A DNA stretch of 64,000 nt from Candidatus Aquiluna sp. XM-24bin5. Its GTDB lineage: Bacteria; Actinomycetota; Actinomycetia; Actinomycetales; Microbacteriaceae. Below the pieces are notes generated by a model, which was not told the origin of the DNA, did no database searches, and worked only from the letters and a program-made list of their open reading frames with translations. The stretch lies in NCBI GenBank assembly GCA_003149555.1, contig QCWE01000001.1, forward strand, positions 460,546 to 524,545, given 5' to 3'. Shown in pieces: positions 39,727-48,864 of this stretch (positions are counted from its first letter, which is position 1; each line of letters begins with the position of its first letter). The position numbers and the translations under genes were made by a program.

Positions 39727-39752
39727 GGGCCAGGAGAAATCTTGGCCCTTTT
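39727..39752 (+). terminator. intrinsic terminator of rpsT
   Basis: GGGCCA (39727-39732) pairs with TGGCCC (39743-39748); the 10-base loop region allows two further GG/CT-type pairs, and TTTT follows. It begins 17 bases after the rpsT stop. The T-run touches the convergent holA stop codon. Confidence 0.7.
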
Positions 39753-40701
39753 AGTTTGCCCGGGCCATGGCCAGCAGGAGACGCTCAACCGAGTATTCGG
39801 GGTCTCGAGAAGCTCCCTTGACGTCCGCATCTGTTTGGGCGGCAAGCTGAACGAGACCCGCCAACTCCTGTTCCTGCCAACCGCTGAGCTCTTTCCTAGC
39901 CTTGTCTATTTGCCACGGTTGCATGCCAAGGGTCGCAGGGGAAGCGTTTCGATCATTGAAGAGCCTGGCAAGCTGGCGAATCCTCATGCTGAGCGCAGCG
40001 ACAAGAGCAACCGAATCAATACCGGTTGCGAATCCGTGGCGGAAAAGTCGTATAGCCTCCGCTGCGTTTCCAGAGAGCGCCGCATCCGCGATTTTGAATG
40101 CGTTTGTCTCCACCCGCCCTCCAAAAGCAGCCTCAACGTCTTCAAGCGCGACCTTGGCATGTGTGGAGCTCAGTTGGGAGCAAGCGGCGCCAAGCTCGCC
40201 AAGATCGGAGCTGAATGCGCTAATTAGTGCGCGTATTGCCTGTTGATCAATCGGCACGCCTGCTCGGGTGAATTCACGCTTTACAAAGTCAATGCGTTCA
40301 GAATCCTTTTTTAGCTCCTCACAGCTGACACTCAGCGCCTGCTTCGCAAGTTCCTTTCTGATCTTGCCGCTGTGACCAACCATGTTCGGTAGCCTCACGA
40401 CGACCGTGCAGCCATCAACTGGATCTGCAAGCAGCTGCTTCAGATCCTCGAGTAGCCCCTCCCCTGCGCCATGAATGATTACCATCCTGGGCTCGGCAAA
40501 CAAAGAAGGAGAAGCAAAGTCGAAGAGCTTTCCTGCTGTGTATGTTCCCTCTTGAATTTCACTTACTTCGAGTTCTGGGTTTGCCTGACGAAGCTGTTCA
40601 CGGATGGTCCTTATCGACTTCGATGCAAGGTAACTCTCGGGCCCCACAACCAGGACAAGCGGAGCAGGCTTCGCTTCAAACCAGTGCACTGTCCCGCTCA
40701 C
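39751..40701 (-). CDS. holA: DNA polymerase III subunit delta
   Basis: Clamp-loader subunit that opens the beta clamp. The 316-residue sequence shows the HolA pattern: PLVLVVGPESYLASKSIRTI at the N-terminus (the degenerate P-loop region), LFAEPRMVIIHGA near 65, and the C-terminal collar with GIDSVALVAALSMRIRQLARL near 225. Placement after comEA-comEC is a common bacterial order. The start overlaps the comEC stop by four bases. rpsT on its downstream side, in opposite orientation, is also a usual neighbour. Confidence 0.92.
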   Translation of the reverse strand: MSGTVHWFEAKPAPLVLVVGPESYLASKSIRTIREQLRQANPELEVSEIQEGTYTAGKLFDFASPSLFAEPRMVIIHGAGEGLLEDLKQLLADPVDGCTVVVRLPNMVGHSGKIRKELAKQALSVSCEELKKDSERIDFVKREFTRAGVPIDQQAIRALISAFSSDLGELGAACSQLSSTHAKVALEDVEAAFGGRVETNAFKIADAALSGNAAEAIRLFRHGFATGIDSVALVAALSMRIRQLARLFNDRNASPATLGMQPWQIDKARKELSGWQEQELAGLVQLAAQTDADVKGASRDPEYSVERLLLAMARAN

Positions 40702-42545
40702 GCGGTCAGTTTACCGCTGTGGCGATATCGAAGTTTCTCGTCGAAACCGAACGCGATGTGCCCCAACCTGTCAGTGCGAACCACCTCAGCCGCACTAAGC
40801 CAGCTAAGCGAAAGTGATGATTTAGCCGGATGACCATAAAGATTTGGCCCAACGGAAAAGACTAAATATTCCGACCCAAGGGCTCGATAGAGAGGGCGTG
40901 ATTGATCCGCGGAGCCATGATGGGCGACCTTCGTCACCAGGACTTTGTGCCAGAGCTTTTCAATCACCTTTGGATGTCGCCGAAGAAGCCTGTCTTGCCC
41001 TTCCTCACCAAGGTCGCCCAAAAACAAAGCCGCATATTCCGGCCGCTCCAAAAGAAGCACAAGTGAGGAGTCATTACTGTCCTTGGCCTCTGATGCGGTT
41101 GCCGAGGGGGAAAGAATTTTCCACGTGAAGTCTCCAAAGGTGCCACTCAGGCCCTCGAAGCCGATGGATATTGGAACACCTTTGCCACTGGCCACCTCTC
41201 CAACTAGCTCAACCAAGGGCCTGTCATCTTGAAAGCCAGAAACCACAATCTCTCCAAAGGAAACTTTTTCTAAGGCAAGCACTCCACCAACGTGGTCTGC
41301 ATCGAAGTGGCTCAGGATCACCCTGTCCAGCTCTATGACTTCGGCTGCCTCTAAACAACTCGCAAGAGATTCGCTTGTTGGCCCAAGGTCTATGAGCATT
41401 GTCCTCCCTTGGCTACGGACCAAAGCTGCGTCGCCCTGTCCAACATCACAGAAGAAGAGTTGCCAGTCGCCAGCAAAAGTCTGGCTCCTAAAAATGTCTG
41501 TTCCTACCCACGTCAAGGCAACAATCAGCAGTCCAGACATGGACGTACCCGCTCCAACCCGAAGAGCAGGCGTCTTCGCCAGATAAAAGAGGGAGATGGC
41601 AAAAACAAACAACACTGCAAGCAAGATTCCAAATGGCCCGTCGATGAAATGTAGTCGAACAAGTGGCATCGGAGCCAGAGTCTTAGCGACCACAACAATC
41701 CAATTGCTGCCGATAGAGGCTATGAAGCCGATAGCCGCAGATAGCGGAGGAACCCAAATCGTCATAACGGCCAACAAACCCAAAATTGTTATCGGTGCAA
41801 CAAGCGGCTCAACCAAGAGGTTTGCGATCACCGAGTAAACGGGAAGCGAGGGTTGAAGGTAGAGGATTATTGGAAGCGTGTAGAGCTGGGCGGATACCGT
41901 CGCCGCTACGCCGATTGCAAGAAGTTTTGGCAGCTTTGGCTCGAGAGCCGAATACAGCTTTGGTGCCAGAAGCAAGAGCCCAGTGGTGGCCAGAGCAGAG
42001 AGGCCGAAACCCACATCCACCGAAAGTCCTGGATCAATAGCGAGTAGAAAAATGATCGCTAGGCTCAGCGAAGCCAACGGGTTGGTGCCCCTGCCTAGCC
42101 ACAAGCCCACCATGACAAAAAGTGCCATCGTCGCCGCACGAATAACAGATGACTCGGGTCCAACCAGAAGTACGTAGCAGGCCATGACGAACAGTGCGAG
42201 GCTGAATCTTAGGTTTCGCCTGATGCCCAGCTTGGCGGCAAGTAGATAAACGACACCCATAACTATGGCTAGGTTGGCGCCAGAGACCGCAACCAAGTGG
42301 GTCAAACTAAGCTGCTTCATCTCATAAGCCAGCGAATCCGAGATTGCACCGCGCTCACCTATGGTCAAACCAGCAACCAAACCGGCCGCATCGTCGGATA
42401 CTCCATGTAGCAGATCCAGAAAACGTGCTCGAACACCTTTGATGAATGGAATCTCTGGATAGCTCAGTTTCAGCAAAGAACTAGCCTCTGGAGGTGCGAA
42501 GGCCCAAAGCAGCAGCCAATAGCCACCGGCGATGAAATAAATCAC
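40698..42545 (-). CDS. comEC: ComEC/Rec2 family DNA-uptake channel protein with short N-terminus
   Basis: Membrane channel for single-stranded DNA in natural transformation. The competence domain is seen from HLVAVSGANLAIVMGVVYLL (about 83-102) through many helices to about 340; a metallo-beta-lactamase-like domain follows, with DVGQGDAALV near 373 and ILSHFDADHVGG near 413. The usual N-terminal helices and OB-fold region are nearly absent: only one helix and about 80 residues precede the competence domain, and the total of 615 is short for the family. The start overlaps the comEA stop, so the gene was not simply mis-started. Confidence 0.87.
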   Translation of the reverse strand: MIYFIAGGYWLLLWAFAPPEASSLLKLSYPEIPFIKGVRARFLDLLHGVSDDAAGLVAGLTIGERGAISDSLAYEMKQLSLTHLVAVSGANLAIVMGVVYLLAAKLGIRRNLRFSLALFVMACYVLLVGPESSVIRAATMALFVMVGLWLGRGTNPLASLSLAIIFLLAIDPGLSVDVGFGLSALATTGLLLLAPKLYSALEPKLPKLLAIGVAATVSAQLYTLPIILYLQPSLPVYSVIANLLVEPLVAPITILGLLAVMTIWVPPLSAAIGFIASIGSNWIVVVAKTLAPMPLVRLHFIDGPFGILLAVLFVFAISLFYLAKTPALRVGAGTSMSGLLIVALTWVGTDIFRSQTFAGDWQLFFCDVGQGDAALVRSQGRTMLIDLGPTSESLASCLEAAEVIELDRVILSHFDADHVGGVLALEKVSFGEIVVSGFQDDRPLVELVGEVASGKGVPISIGFEGLSGTFGDFTWKILSPSATASEAKDSNDSSLVLLLERPEYAALFLGDLGEEGQDRLLRRHPKVIEKLWHKVLVTKVAHHGSADQSRPLYRALGSEYLVFSVGPNLYGHPAKSSLSLSWLSAAEVVRTDRLGHIAFGFDEKLRYRHSGKLTA

Positions 42546-43126
42546 AAAGTCAACTGGTCTCTGATTGAGGCAAGTAGCTTGCTACCGATGCCCGGAACCT
42601 GAGTTAGCTCCTCGATTGCTGAGAAGCCCCCATTTGCCTCGCGATACTTGATGATTTTTTCGCTCGTTGCAGGACCGATGCCGCTCAGAGACTCAAAATC
42701 GGCTTGAGTGCCTCGATTCAGCGAAACCTTGCCGCCTGAATTTCCCGCAGCCATGGCCTCGATAGAAAGAACCGTTAGCTGCTCTCCGTCACTCAAGATT
42801 CTTGCGAGGTTGATGCTCTGCTGTGCGGCCTCTGCCGTTAGGCCTCCTGCGCTTTGAACCGCATCCGAGGCTCTCGAACCAGTGGGAAGTTCATAAAGCC
42901 CGGGATGTGCAACCTCGCCAACTACATGAATGTGAATCGTAGAACTGATGGGAGCTAAAGCCTCTGGAGGCAGCAGCGGGACCGACTCTTGCTGTTCCTC
43001 TCTGCCGCTTAGCCAGACCCCGACAAGCCCGAGCATGAGCAGCACTGCGATTAGCCCACGCTTTTTCTGGCTCTCGGTTAGTTGGTTATAGCGCTCTAGT
43101 AGTGACTTCATTCCGCCATCATGCAA
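42542..43126 (-). CDS. comEA: ComEA family helix-hairpin-helix DNA-binding protein
   Basis: Membrane-anchored DNA receptor for transformation. An N-terminal anchor helix (RGLIAVLLMLGLVGVWLSG, about 23-41) is followed by a SLBB domain (IHVVGEVAHPGLYELPTGSR) and C-terminal tandem helix-hairpin-helix motifs (LSGIGPATSEKI and VPGIGSKLLASI). TTG at 43126 has AGGA five bases upstream; ATG at 43111 is a possible alternative start. 194 residues. Pairs with comEC. Confidence 0.9.
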   Translation of the reverse strand: MHDGGMKSLLERYNQLTESQKKRGLIAVLLMLGLVGVWLSGREEQQESVPLLPPEALAPISSTIHIHVVGEVAHPGLYELPTGSRASDAVQSAGGLTAEAAQQSINLARILSDGEQLTVLSIEAMAAGNSGGKVSLNRGTQADFESLSGIGPATSEKIIKYREANGGFSAIEELTQVPGIGSKLLASIRDQLTL

Positions 43127-43137
43127 ATGATTCCTGG

Positions 43138-43149
43138 CGGGCCGGCCCG
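43138..43149. other. 12-bp GC palindrome between leuS and comEA
   Basis: CGGGCCGGCCCG is its own reverse complement and lies in the 48-base gap after leuS. It could fold as a short GC hairpin at the 3' end of the leuS message, but no U-run follows on the minus strand (CCAGGAATC). Role unknown. Confidence 0.4.
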
Positions 43150-43174
43150 GGATCAGAATGTGGTGGAGAAATGC

Positions 43175-45640
43175 CTACTTGGTTGAAATGTTGACAAGTT
43201 TCGGGGCCCGAACGATTACGTTCTTAGCTTCCTTGCCTTCAAGAGCTCGCTTAACGGCCTCTGAGTTCATGGCCAGGGTTCTCAGTTCGTCCTCAGTGAT
43301 AGAGGTCGAGACCTCAAACTTGTCCCGGAGCTTGCCGTCCACCTGAGCCACTGCTGTCAGTGTTTCTTTCACTAGTAGCGACTCATCTACTTCTCTCAGC
43401 TTCGCAAGAGCCACTGAGGGCTTATGTCCCAATAGTTCCCACATGTCTTCAGCTGTATAGGGGGCAAAGAGGCTAAGTGCCTTGGCGAGCTCCTCGGCTC
43501 CCTCGCGAACCGATGAATCGTTAGGCCCGCAACCCGAATCGATTGCCTTCCTAAGCACGTTGGTAAGTTCCATACACTTGGCAACTCCAACGTTGAACTT
43601 GAATGACTCGATCGACTCCTCAAATGTCTTTAGGAAGGAGTGGGTGGCGCTCCGCACGGTTTTGTCGCCGCTGGTTTCTTCGGCGCCAACTTTGCTTGAC
43701 ACATCCTTAGCGACCCTCCAAGCGCGTGCCAGGAACTTCGATGAGGCCGCTGGCGAAACATCTGCCCAATCGATGTCGTCCTCTGGAGGTCCAGCAAATG
43801 CCATGGTTAGACGAACTGCATCAACACCATGCTCGTCGAGCTGCTCACTGAGTCTTACGAGGTTGCCCCTAGATTTACTCATAGCCTGGCCGTTCATAAG
43901 CACCATGCCCTGATTCAAGAGCCTGGTGAAAGGCTCTTCAAAATCAACCAGCTTCATGTCAAATAGCACTTTGGTGAAGAACCGTGAGTAGAGAAGATGG
44001 AGAATCGCGTGGGTCACTCCACCGACATACTGGTCAACCGGTGCCCACTCTTCTGCGGCCTCGGCGTCAAAGGCAAACTCTTCGCTGTTCGGGCTGAGAT
44101 ACCTGAGGAAATACCACGAGCTGTCCACGAAGGTATCCATGGTGTCGCTGTCACGCTTGGCTGGTGAGCCACATTTTGGACAGTCAACGTTTATCCAGTC
44201 GTCGGCGGCTCCTAGAGGTGATGTTCCCTTCGGCTGGAGGTCAAGTCCCTCGGTTGGGGGTAGCTCGACAGGCAACTGATCCTCGGGGACCTCAACCTCG
44301 CCACACTTTTCGCAGTGGACAATTGGAATAGGTGTTCCCCAGTAGCGCTGTCTGGAAATCAGCCAATCGCGTAGGCGGTAGTTCTTTGCCTTCTGTCCAG
44401 AGCCTTTTTCTTGAAGAATCTCAATTGCCTTCTCGATTGCCTCGGCCTTACGCAGCCCATTCAGGGGTCCTGAATTGACCATCACGCCATCGCCGGTTGT
44501 TGCAGCAAATGATTTGGCGGGGTCTTCCTCGCCCGTATCAACAACCATTCGGATCTCGATACCCATCGCCTTGGCAAACTCGATGTCTCGCTCATCATGC
44601 GCGGGGACACCCATGATTGCCCCGGTTCCATAGTCAGCTAGCACGTAGTCGGATACCCAAATCGGAAGTCGCTCGCCATTGAGCGGATTGATTGCATACC
44701 GTTCCAGAAACACACCAGTCTTCTCGCGGTCGGTAGCAAGTCTCTCGATGTCGTTTGCCTTCTTGGTCTGCTCGAGGTAACTGTGGAATTGCATGCGGAC
44801 TTCAGGAGATGATCCGGCAGCTAGCTCGCTTGCCAGATCAGAGTCGGCTGCTACAACCATGAAAGTTGCGCCAAATAGGGTGTCGGGCCTCGTGGAATAG
44901 ACCTCGATTGGCTCTTGCCGTCCTTCAATTTCAAAACTCAGGTTCGCACCATAGGAGCGACCAATCCAGTTTCGCTGCATGGTGAGAACTTTGGAGGGCC
45001 AATTGCCTTCCAGGGTCTCCAGGTCATCTAGGAGCCGGTCGGCGTAATCAGTGACCTTGAAATACCACTGGGTCAGAGCTTTCTTCGTCACCTGAGTGTC
45101 GCAGCGCTCACAAAGACCATTCACCACCTGTTCGTTAGCCAGAACTGTTTGGCAGCTTGGGCACCAATTCACATTGCTGTTCTTGCGGTAGGCGAGACCG
45201 CGCTTATAGAACTGGAGGAAAAGCCACTGGTTCCATCGGTAGTAAATGGGGTCACAAGTTTGCAAGACCCGATCCCAGTCGAAGCTACACGCATAGCGGC
45301 GCATGGAGCTTTTTTGCTGGTCGATGTTCTCGTAGGTCCAATTCCTTGGGTCAAGACCGCGCTTAATGGCCGCATTTTCGGCCGGTAGTCCGAAGGCGTC
45401 CCAACCAATTGGGTGCATGACGTTGTAGCCACGCTGAACCCAGTAGCGAGCGATTACATCACCTAAGGCATAGGCCTCAGCATGGCCCATGTGAAGATCC
45501 CCAGAGGGGTAGGGAAACATGTCCAAGACGTACTTCTTGGGCCTTGAGTCATCTGGATTGGAGGAGTCAAAAGGTTTTATCTCATCCCAGATTGGCAACC
45601 ACTTATCTTGGATTGCCGCAACACTGTATTCCTCTTGCAA
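43175..45640 (-). CDS. leuS: leucine-tRNA ligase
   Basis: Class Ia synthetase, 821 residues, charging tRNA-Leu. The HIGH-type motif is HMGH in [18 protein letters not shown] near 43-60; KMSKS appears as AMSKSRG near 588. Zinc-type CPSC/CERC (about 158 and 178) and CEKCGE/CPKCGS motifs are present, with the CP1 editing domain between ([30 protein letters not shown]). TTG start with AAGGA upstream. It follows pabB by 32 bases. Confidence 0.96.
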   Translation of the reverse strand: MQEEYSVAAIQDKWLPIWDEIKPFDSSNPDDSRPKKYVLDMFPYPSGDLHMGHAEAYALGDVIARYWVQRGYNVMHPIGWDAFGLPAENAAIKRGLDPRNWTYENIDQQKSSMRRYACSFDWDRVLQTCDPIYYRWNQWLFLQFYKRGLAYRKNSNVNWCPSCQTVLANEQVVNGLCERCDTQVTKKALTQWYFKVTDYADRLLDDLETLEGNWPSKVLTMQRNWIGRSYGANLSFEIEGRQEPIEVYSTRPDTLFGATFMVVAADSDLASELAAGSSPEVRMQFHSYLEQTKKANDIERLATDREKTGVFLERYAINPLNGERLPIWVSDYVLADYGTGAIMGVPAHDERDIEFAKAMGIEIRMVVDTGEEDPAKSFAATTGDGVMVNSGPLNGLRKAEAIEKAIEILQEKGSGQKAKNYRLRDWLISRQRYWGTPIPIVHCEKCGEVEVPEDQLPVELPPTEGLDLQPKGTSPLGAADDWINVDCPKCGSPAKRDSDTMDTFVDSSWYFLRYLSPNSEEFAFDAEAAEEWAPVDQYVGGVTHAILHLLYSRFFTKVLFDMKLVDFEEPFTRLLNQGMVLMNGQAMSKSRGNLVRLSEQLDEHGVDAVRLTMAFAGPPEDDIDWADVSPAASSKFLARAWRVAKDVSSKVGAEETSGDKTVRSATHSFLKTFEESIESFKFNVGVAKCMELTNVLRKAIDSGCGPNDSSVREGAEELAKALSLFAPYTAEDMWELLGHKPSVALAKLREVDESLLVKETLTAVAQVDGKLRDKFEVSTSITEDELRTLAMNSEAVKRALEGKEAKNVIVRAPKLVNISTK

Positions 45641-45672
45641 CCTGTTTCCTTAGACGAATAGAAAGTAAAAGG

Positions 45673-46947
45673 TTACCAACGTAGTTGGGCACCTAGTGTG
45701 CTGGCGAGTGCGGTGGCCTTCAATTGGATTTCCTCGTGCTCAGCCTCGGGCGCTGAATCTGAGGTTATTCCTCCCCCGATTCCAATTGAAACTTTGTCGT
45801 CCTCAAAAATCGCCGTCCGGATAACCATGCCAAGCTCCATGTCCCCGTTTTGAGCAATCCAGCCGATAGCTCCTGAGTATCCGGCTCGCTTTTCGACCTC
45901 TAACTTTTCAATAAGCTCCATTGCCCTAATCTTTGGCGCACCTGTCATCGAGCCACCAGGAAACAGCGCTGCCAGGGCATCGAGCGATGTATTGCCTTCT
46001 GAGAGCTCTCCAGAAACGTCGCTCACCAACTGATGCACGGTGGAGTAGCTGCGAATTGCCAACAGGTTTTCGACCTGAATGCTCTCGGGATCGCATGCTA
46101 CGGACATGTCGTTCCTTATGAGATCAACAATCATCAGGTTCTCAGCGCGCTCTTTCAGATCGCTTCCAAGCTGATTCATAAGCTCTTGATCTCGCTCAAG
46201 GTCCTCGGAGCGGCTCCTTGTGCCTTTGATCGGTGAGGAGACTATTCGCGAGCCGTGTGCAGAAATAAACAGCTCTGGTGAGATTGAGACGTAGGTGCTA
46301 CCAGGGAGTCTTATGAAGCTTGCGTAGGGTGCCGGGTGCTCGCGCCTCAGCCTAAGAAAGAAGCTAAGCGGATCCCCCGTGAACTCTCCGCGTAGCTTGG
46401 TTGTGAGACAAAGCTGGTAGACATCTCCGGCTGCAATGTGGTCTTTTACCCGGCGGATCTTGGCCAGGTAATCTGCCCTGCTATCGACTGCTGCCAGCTC
46501 TGCCGATGTCGCAGCTGGTTTGGAGAGCTCATAACTTGAGCACTCGCCGCCAACTAGGGCAAGCCGCAACAGCGCAGCACGATGCCAATCGTCAAAGGCC
46601 TCACGAGTCTCAAAATCGCCAATGAAGTACATGGCCTTGGCATCGTGGTCATAAACAAAGGCACGATCCACACTTAGCAGCTCATATTCGTTGAGATTCT
46701 GGGTAGAAGATCCGTAGTGAATAACTCCGATGTAACCAGGCCTGAAGCTAAATGGCACATCCAGCGCTTCCACGGCCATGCTTGGCCTGAATTCCTTTGC
46801 CGGCACACCAGCGCCTATGACCGAGTAGCGAGCGGTGGGATGATGTTCGCGGTCCAGCCAGAAAGCCCCTGGAAGATGCCCAAAAAATGAGACGAACGTA
46901 TCGCTCAGTGATGTCCAGGCACTAAGCCGTTCGCTAAACAGTGGCAT
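45673..46947 (-). CDS. pabB: aminodeoxychorismate synthase component I (chorismate-binding enzyme)
   Basis: Converts chorismate to aminodeoxychorismate for folate, or possibly anthranilate. The 424-residue sequence has the family core: ISPELFISAHGSRIVSSPIK, KGTRSRSEDLERDQELMNQL near 229-250, ENLMIVDLIRNDMS and LFPGGSMTGAPKIRAMELIE, and ends GGGITSDSAPEAEHEEIQLK. Pairing with a divergent class IV aminotransferase favours PabB over TrpE. No glutamine amidotransferase partner (PabA) is adjacent. ATG with AAGGGG upstream. Confidence 0.85.
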   Translation of the reverse strand: MPLFSERLSAWTSLSDTFVSFFGHLPGAFWLDREHHPTARYSVIGAGVPAKEFRPSMAVEALDVPFSFRPGYIGVIHYGSSTQNLNEYELLSVDRAFVYDHDAKAMYFIGDFETREAFDDWHRAALLRLALVGGECSSYELSKPAATSAELAAVDSRADYLAKIRRVKDHIAAGDVYQLCLTTKLRGEFTGDPLSFFLRLRREHPAPYASFIRLPGSTYVSISPELFISAHGSRIVSSPIKGTRSRSEDLERDQELMNQLGSDLKERAENLMIVDLIRNDMSVACDPESIQVENLLAIRSYSTVHQLVSDVSGELSEGNTSLDALAALFPGGSMTGAPKIRAMELIEKLEVEKRAGYSGAIGWIAQNGDMELGMVIRTAIFEDDKVSIGIGGGITSDSAPEAEHEEIQLKATALASTLGAQLRW

Positions 46948-46980
46948 GAGGCACCCCTTTAGCCTCGTAGTCTAGTAATC

Positions 46981-47793
46981 GTGAGCGTTTCAGGTGATTT
47001 CTTTCAGTTCCGCTCTGGAGAGCTGAAAAGGGTCGACATTTCCCTGTCAGATTCCCTCACAGTTGCGGACAGTTGGTTGGTCTCTAAAGGCCATGCTCGT
47101 GCCCTAGAAAGACACTTTCACCGTTTTGCAAGCTCCATCGCGGACCAAAAGACCAGAAAACAACTGCCCGCTTTTTTTGCAGCTCTCGTAGGGCAGACTC
47201 CTAAAGAAGGTGAGTGGTTTCCACGCATCGAATACCGAGAGTCCCAGCCGGTGGGTGAGCGGCTCTTTCTTAGAATGCGGCCGGCCCCAGAGCGCACCGA
47301 GACCTGCACGCTATGGACCTCAGATAAGTCCGACCCTCGGGTCGCATTTGAAGTAAAGGGTCCCGACCTCTCGAGTTGCCAAGCGCTGCGACGAGCAGCA
47401 AACCTTCACGGTGCCGACGAAGCGGTAATTCTTTCCCCGTCTGGAAATATTGCTGATGGCGCATTGAGCTCCATTGTTTGGTGGCGAGGAGATGTGCTGT
47501 ACGGACCAGATGGATCCACTGATTGGCTCCCGTCGATCACCCGCGAACTAGTCTTTGAAATCGCCGGCCAGGCAGGTTTTCAGACCATGGAAGATGCAGT
47601 GGCTCCAGAGAATCTTGAGGGTTGCGAGGTTTGGTCCCTGAGTGCGCTCCAGGGCATTCGCGGTGTGACCAGCTGGGGAGAGATTCCGCTTGGGGAATTG
47701 AGAATGCAGCGCTCCTTTGTAAAGCGGCTTTCGATGCTGAACCAAGAGCTTCCTACCCCAGATGAGATCTTTGAAAGTTTTGGGGATTTGTAG
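46981..47793 (+). CDS. class IV aminotransferase, probable aminodeoxychorismate lyase
   Basis: PLP enzyme of fold type IV, 270 residues. The PLP lysine is probably in FEVKGPDLSSCQALRRAA near 122-138, followed by GADEAVILSPSGNIADGALS and SIVWW. Divergent from pabB with 33 bases between, which supports the lyase step from aminodeoxychorismate to p-aminobenzoate. The sequence is far from branched-chain aminotransferases. The GTG start has no clear ribosome-binding site; TAGTCT seven bases upstream may be the -10 of a leaderless message. Also three bases upstream of the SRAP gene. Confidence 0.78.
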   Translation: MSVSGDFFQFRSGELKRVDISLSDSLTVADSWLVSKGHARALERHFHRFASSIADQKTRKQLPAFFAALVGQTPKEGEWFPRIEYRESQPVGERLFLRMRPAPERTETCTLWTSDKSDPRVAFEVKGPDLSSCQALRRAANLHGADEAVILSPSGNIADGALSSIVWWRGDVLYGPDGSTDWLPSITRELVFEIAGQAGFQTMEDAVAPENLEGCEVWSLSALQGIRGVTSWGEIPLGELRMQRSFVKRLSMLNQELPTPDEIFESFGDL

Positions 47794-47796
47794 CAG

Positions 47797-48498
47797 ATGT
47801 GTGGAAGGTACGTAGTCGCCAAAGAGGTTGGTGGGATAACCGAGCTTTTCGAGCTTGATGAGGTGCCAGAGGACTTCAATCCAATTAGCTACAACATTGC
47901 TCCAACGCAGCAGGTTGGGCTCATTGTTGAGCGGGAGATAGAGGGGCTACCGTCCAGAGAGTTGCACTCAGCGAGGTGGGGCCTTATCCCCCACTGGTCC
48001 AAAGAGATGCCGGCAGCACCACTTTTCAACGCCAGGAGCGAGAGCGTTCTTGAAAAGCCGAGTTTCAAAGATGCTGCGCTAAAAAAGCGCTGCGCCATAC
48101 CCGCTTCTGGGTACTTCGAGTGGCTAAGCGAAGGCGAGAAGAAGAGACCTTTCTACATTCATCCAGCCGAGGGGGTGCTTGCATTTGCCGGAATCTACTC
48201 GTGGTGGCGAGATCCCAGCAAAGACGCCAGCGACCCCGCTAGGTGGCTTCTCAGCTGTTCAGTTTTGACCAAGGCGGCCTCGCCTGCACTGAGTGAAATC
48301 CACGAGCGCAGCCCGATCTTCCTCTCCCCCGAGAACCTTGGCTCTTGGCTGGCACCCGACTACGAGACAAGTGGGGAGCTACTTGCTGCACTCAGCGCCG
48401 AGTCCGACGAGGTTGCGCAGAGTCTTGAGTTTTACGAGGTATCTGGGGCGGTGGGGAGTGTTTCAAATAACAATCCGAGCCTGATTGAGCGTGTCTAG
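47797..48498 (+). CDS. SRAP family protein (abasic-site crosslinking, HMCES/YedK-like)
   Basis: Shields abasic sites in single-stranded DNA by forming a thiazolidine link through its second residue. All family features are present: MCGRY with Cys2, YNIAPTQQVGLIV near 30, RWGLIPHWSK near 62, NARSESVLEKPSF, KRCAIPASGYFEW near 99-111 and the C-terminal HERSPIFL. 233 residues. It lies just upstream of the LexA-controlled dnaE2 unit, a functional fit, though I see no LexA box before its own start. Confidence 0.93.
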   Translation: MCGRYVVAKEVGGITELFELDEVPEDFNPISYNIAPTQQVGLIVEREIEGLPSRELHSARWGLIPHWSKEMPAAPLFNARSESVLEKPSFKDAALKKRCAIPASGYFEWLSEGEKKRPFYIHPAEGVLAFAGIYSWWRDPSKDASDPARWLLSCSVLTKAASPALSEIHERSPIFLSPENLGSWLAPDYETSGELLAALSAESDEVAQSLEFYEVSGAVGSVSNNNPSLIERV

Positions 48499-48508
48499 CT
48501 AGCCAGTT

Positions 48509-48537
48509 TTGAAAATGTCTGGCGTTAGCCATACACT
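48509..48537 (+). promoter_or_regulatory. sigma70-type promoter of the DUF6504-dnaE2 unit
   Basis: TTGAAA (48509-48514), a 17-base spacer and TACACT (48532-48537) form a good promoter. The expected start point, near 48544, lies within the LexA palindrome just downstream, as expected for a repressed SOS promoter. Confidence 0.75.
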
Positions 48538-48543
48538 ATTTAT

Positions 48544-48559
48544 TCGAACAAATGTTCGA
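48544..48559 (+). promoter_or_regulatory. LexA binding site (SOS box)
   Basis: TCGAAC-AAAT-GTTCGA is a perfect palindrome matching the Gram-positive/actinobacterial SOS consensus (CGAAC-n4-GTTCG core). It lies seven bases after the -10 box and 20 bases before the first start codon of the unit, where bound LexA would block initiation. Confidence 0.93.
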
Positions 48560-48579
48560 TAAATGGGCAGGGGCTAGAA

Positions 48580-48864
48580 ATGCAGGCAGAGACCCTTTCG
48601 GGTGTTGTTGTGGACCTAGATGGTGCACCGGTCTGCTTTGTATGGAGGGGAAGCGAATACCTGGTCTCCTCTAGGCCAGTCCGCTGGTATTCCAGGAGGA
48701 TTTGGTGGGAAGAAACCTCCTCTGCACCCAAGGGCACTGGTGGGCCCCTGATGGAGGTTGAGATGTGGCGGCTCTGGGCCAGCTCCCAATCCTCTAGAAC
48801 TCTTTTTGAACTTAGACACCTGCAGCCAGCAGACAGCTGGGAGATCTATCCGCTGGAGGACTGA
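48580..48864 (+). CDS. small protein resembling DUF6504, dnaE2 operon partner
   Basis: A 94-residue soluble protein rich in Trp and Arg: RPVRWYSRRIWWEE near 32-45, VEMWRLWASS near 60-69 and FELRHLQPADSWEIYPLED at the end. This pattern matches my recollection of the actinobacterial DUF6504 family, often encoded beside imuB and dnaE2; its function is unknown. ATG with CAGGGG upstream, TGATG overlap with dnaE2, and control by the SOS box. A role in translesion synthesis is inferred from context only. Confidence 0.65.
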   Translation: MQAETLSGVVVDLDGAPVCFVWRGSEYLVSSRPVRWYSRRIWWEETSSAPKGTGGPLMEVEMWRLWASSQSSRTLFELRHLQPADSWEIYPLED

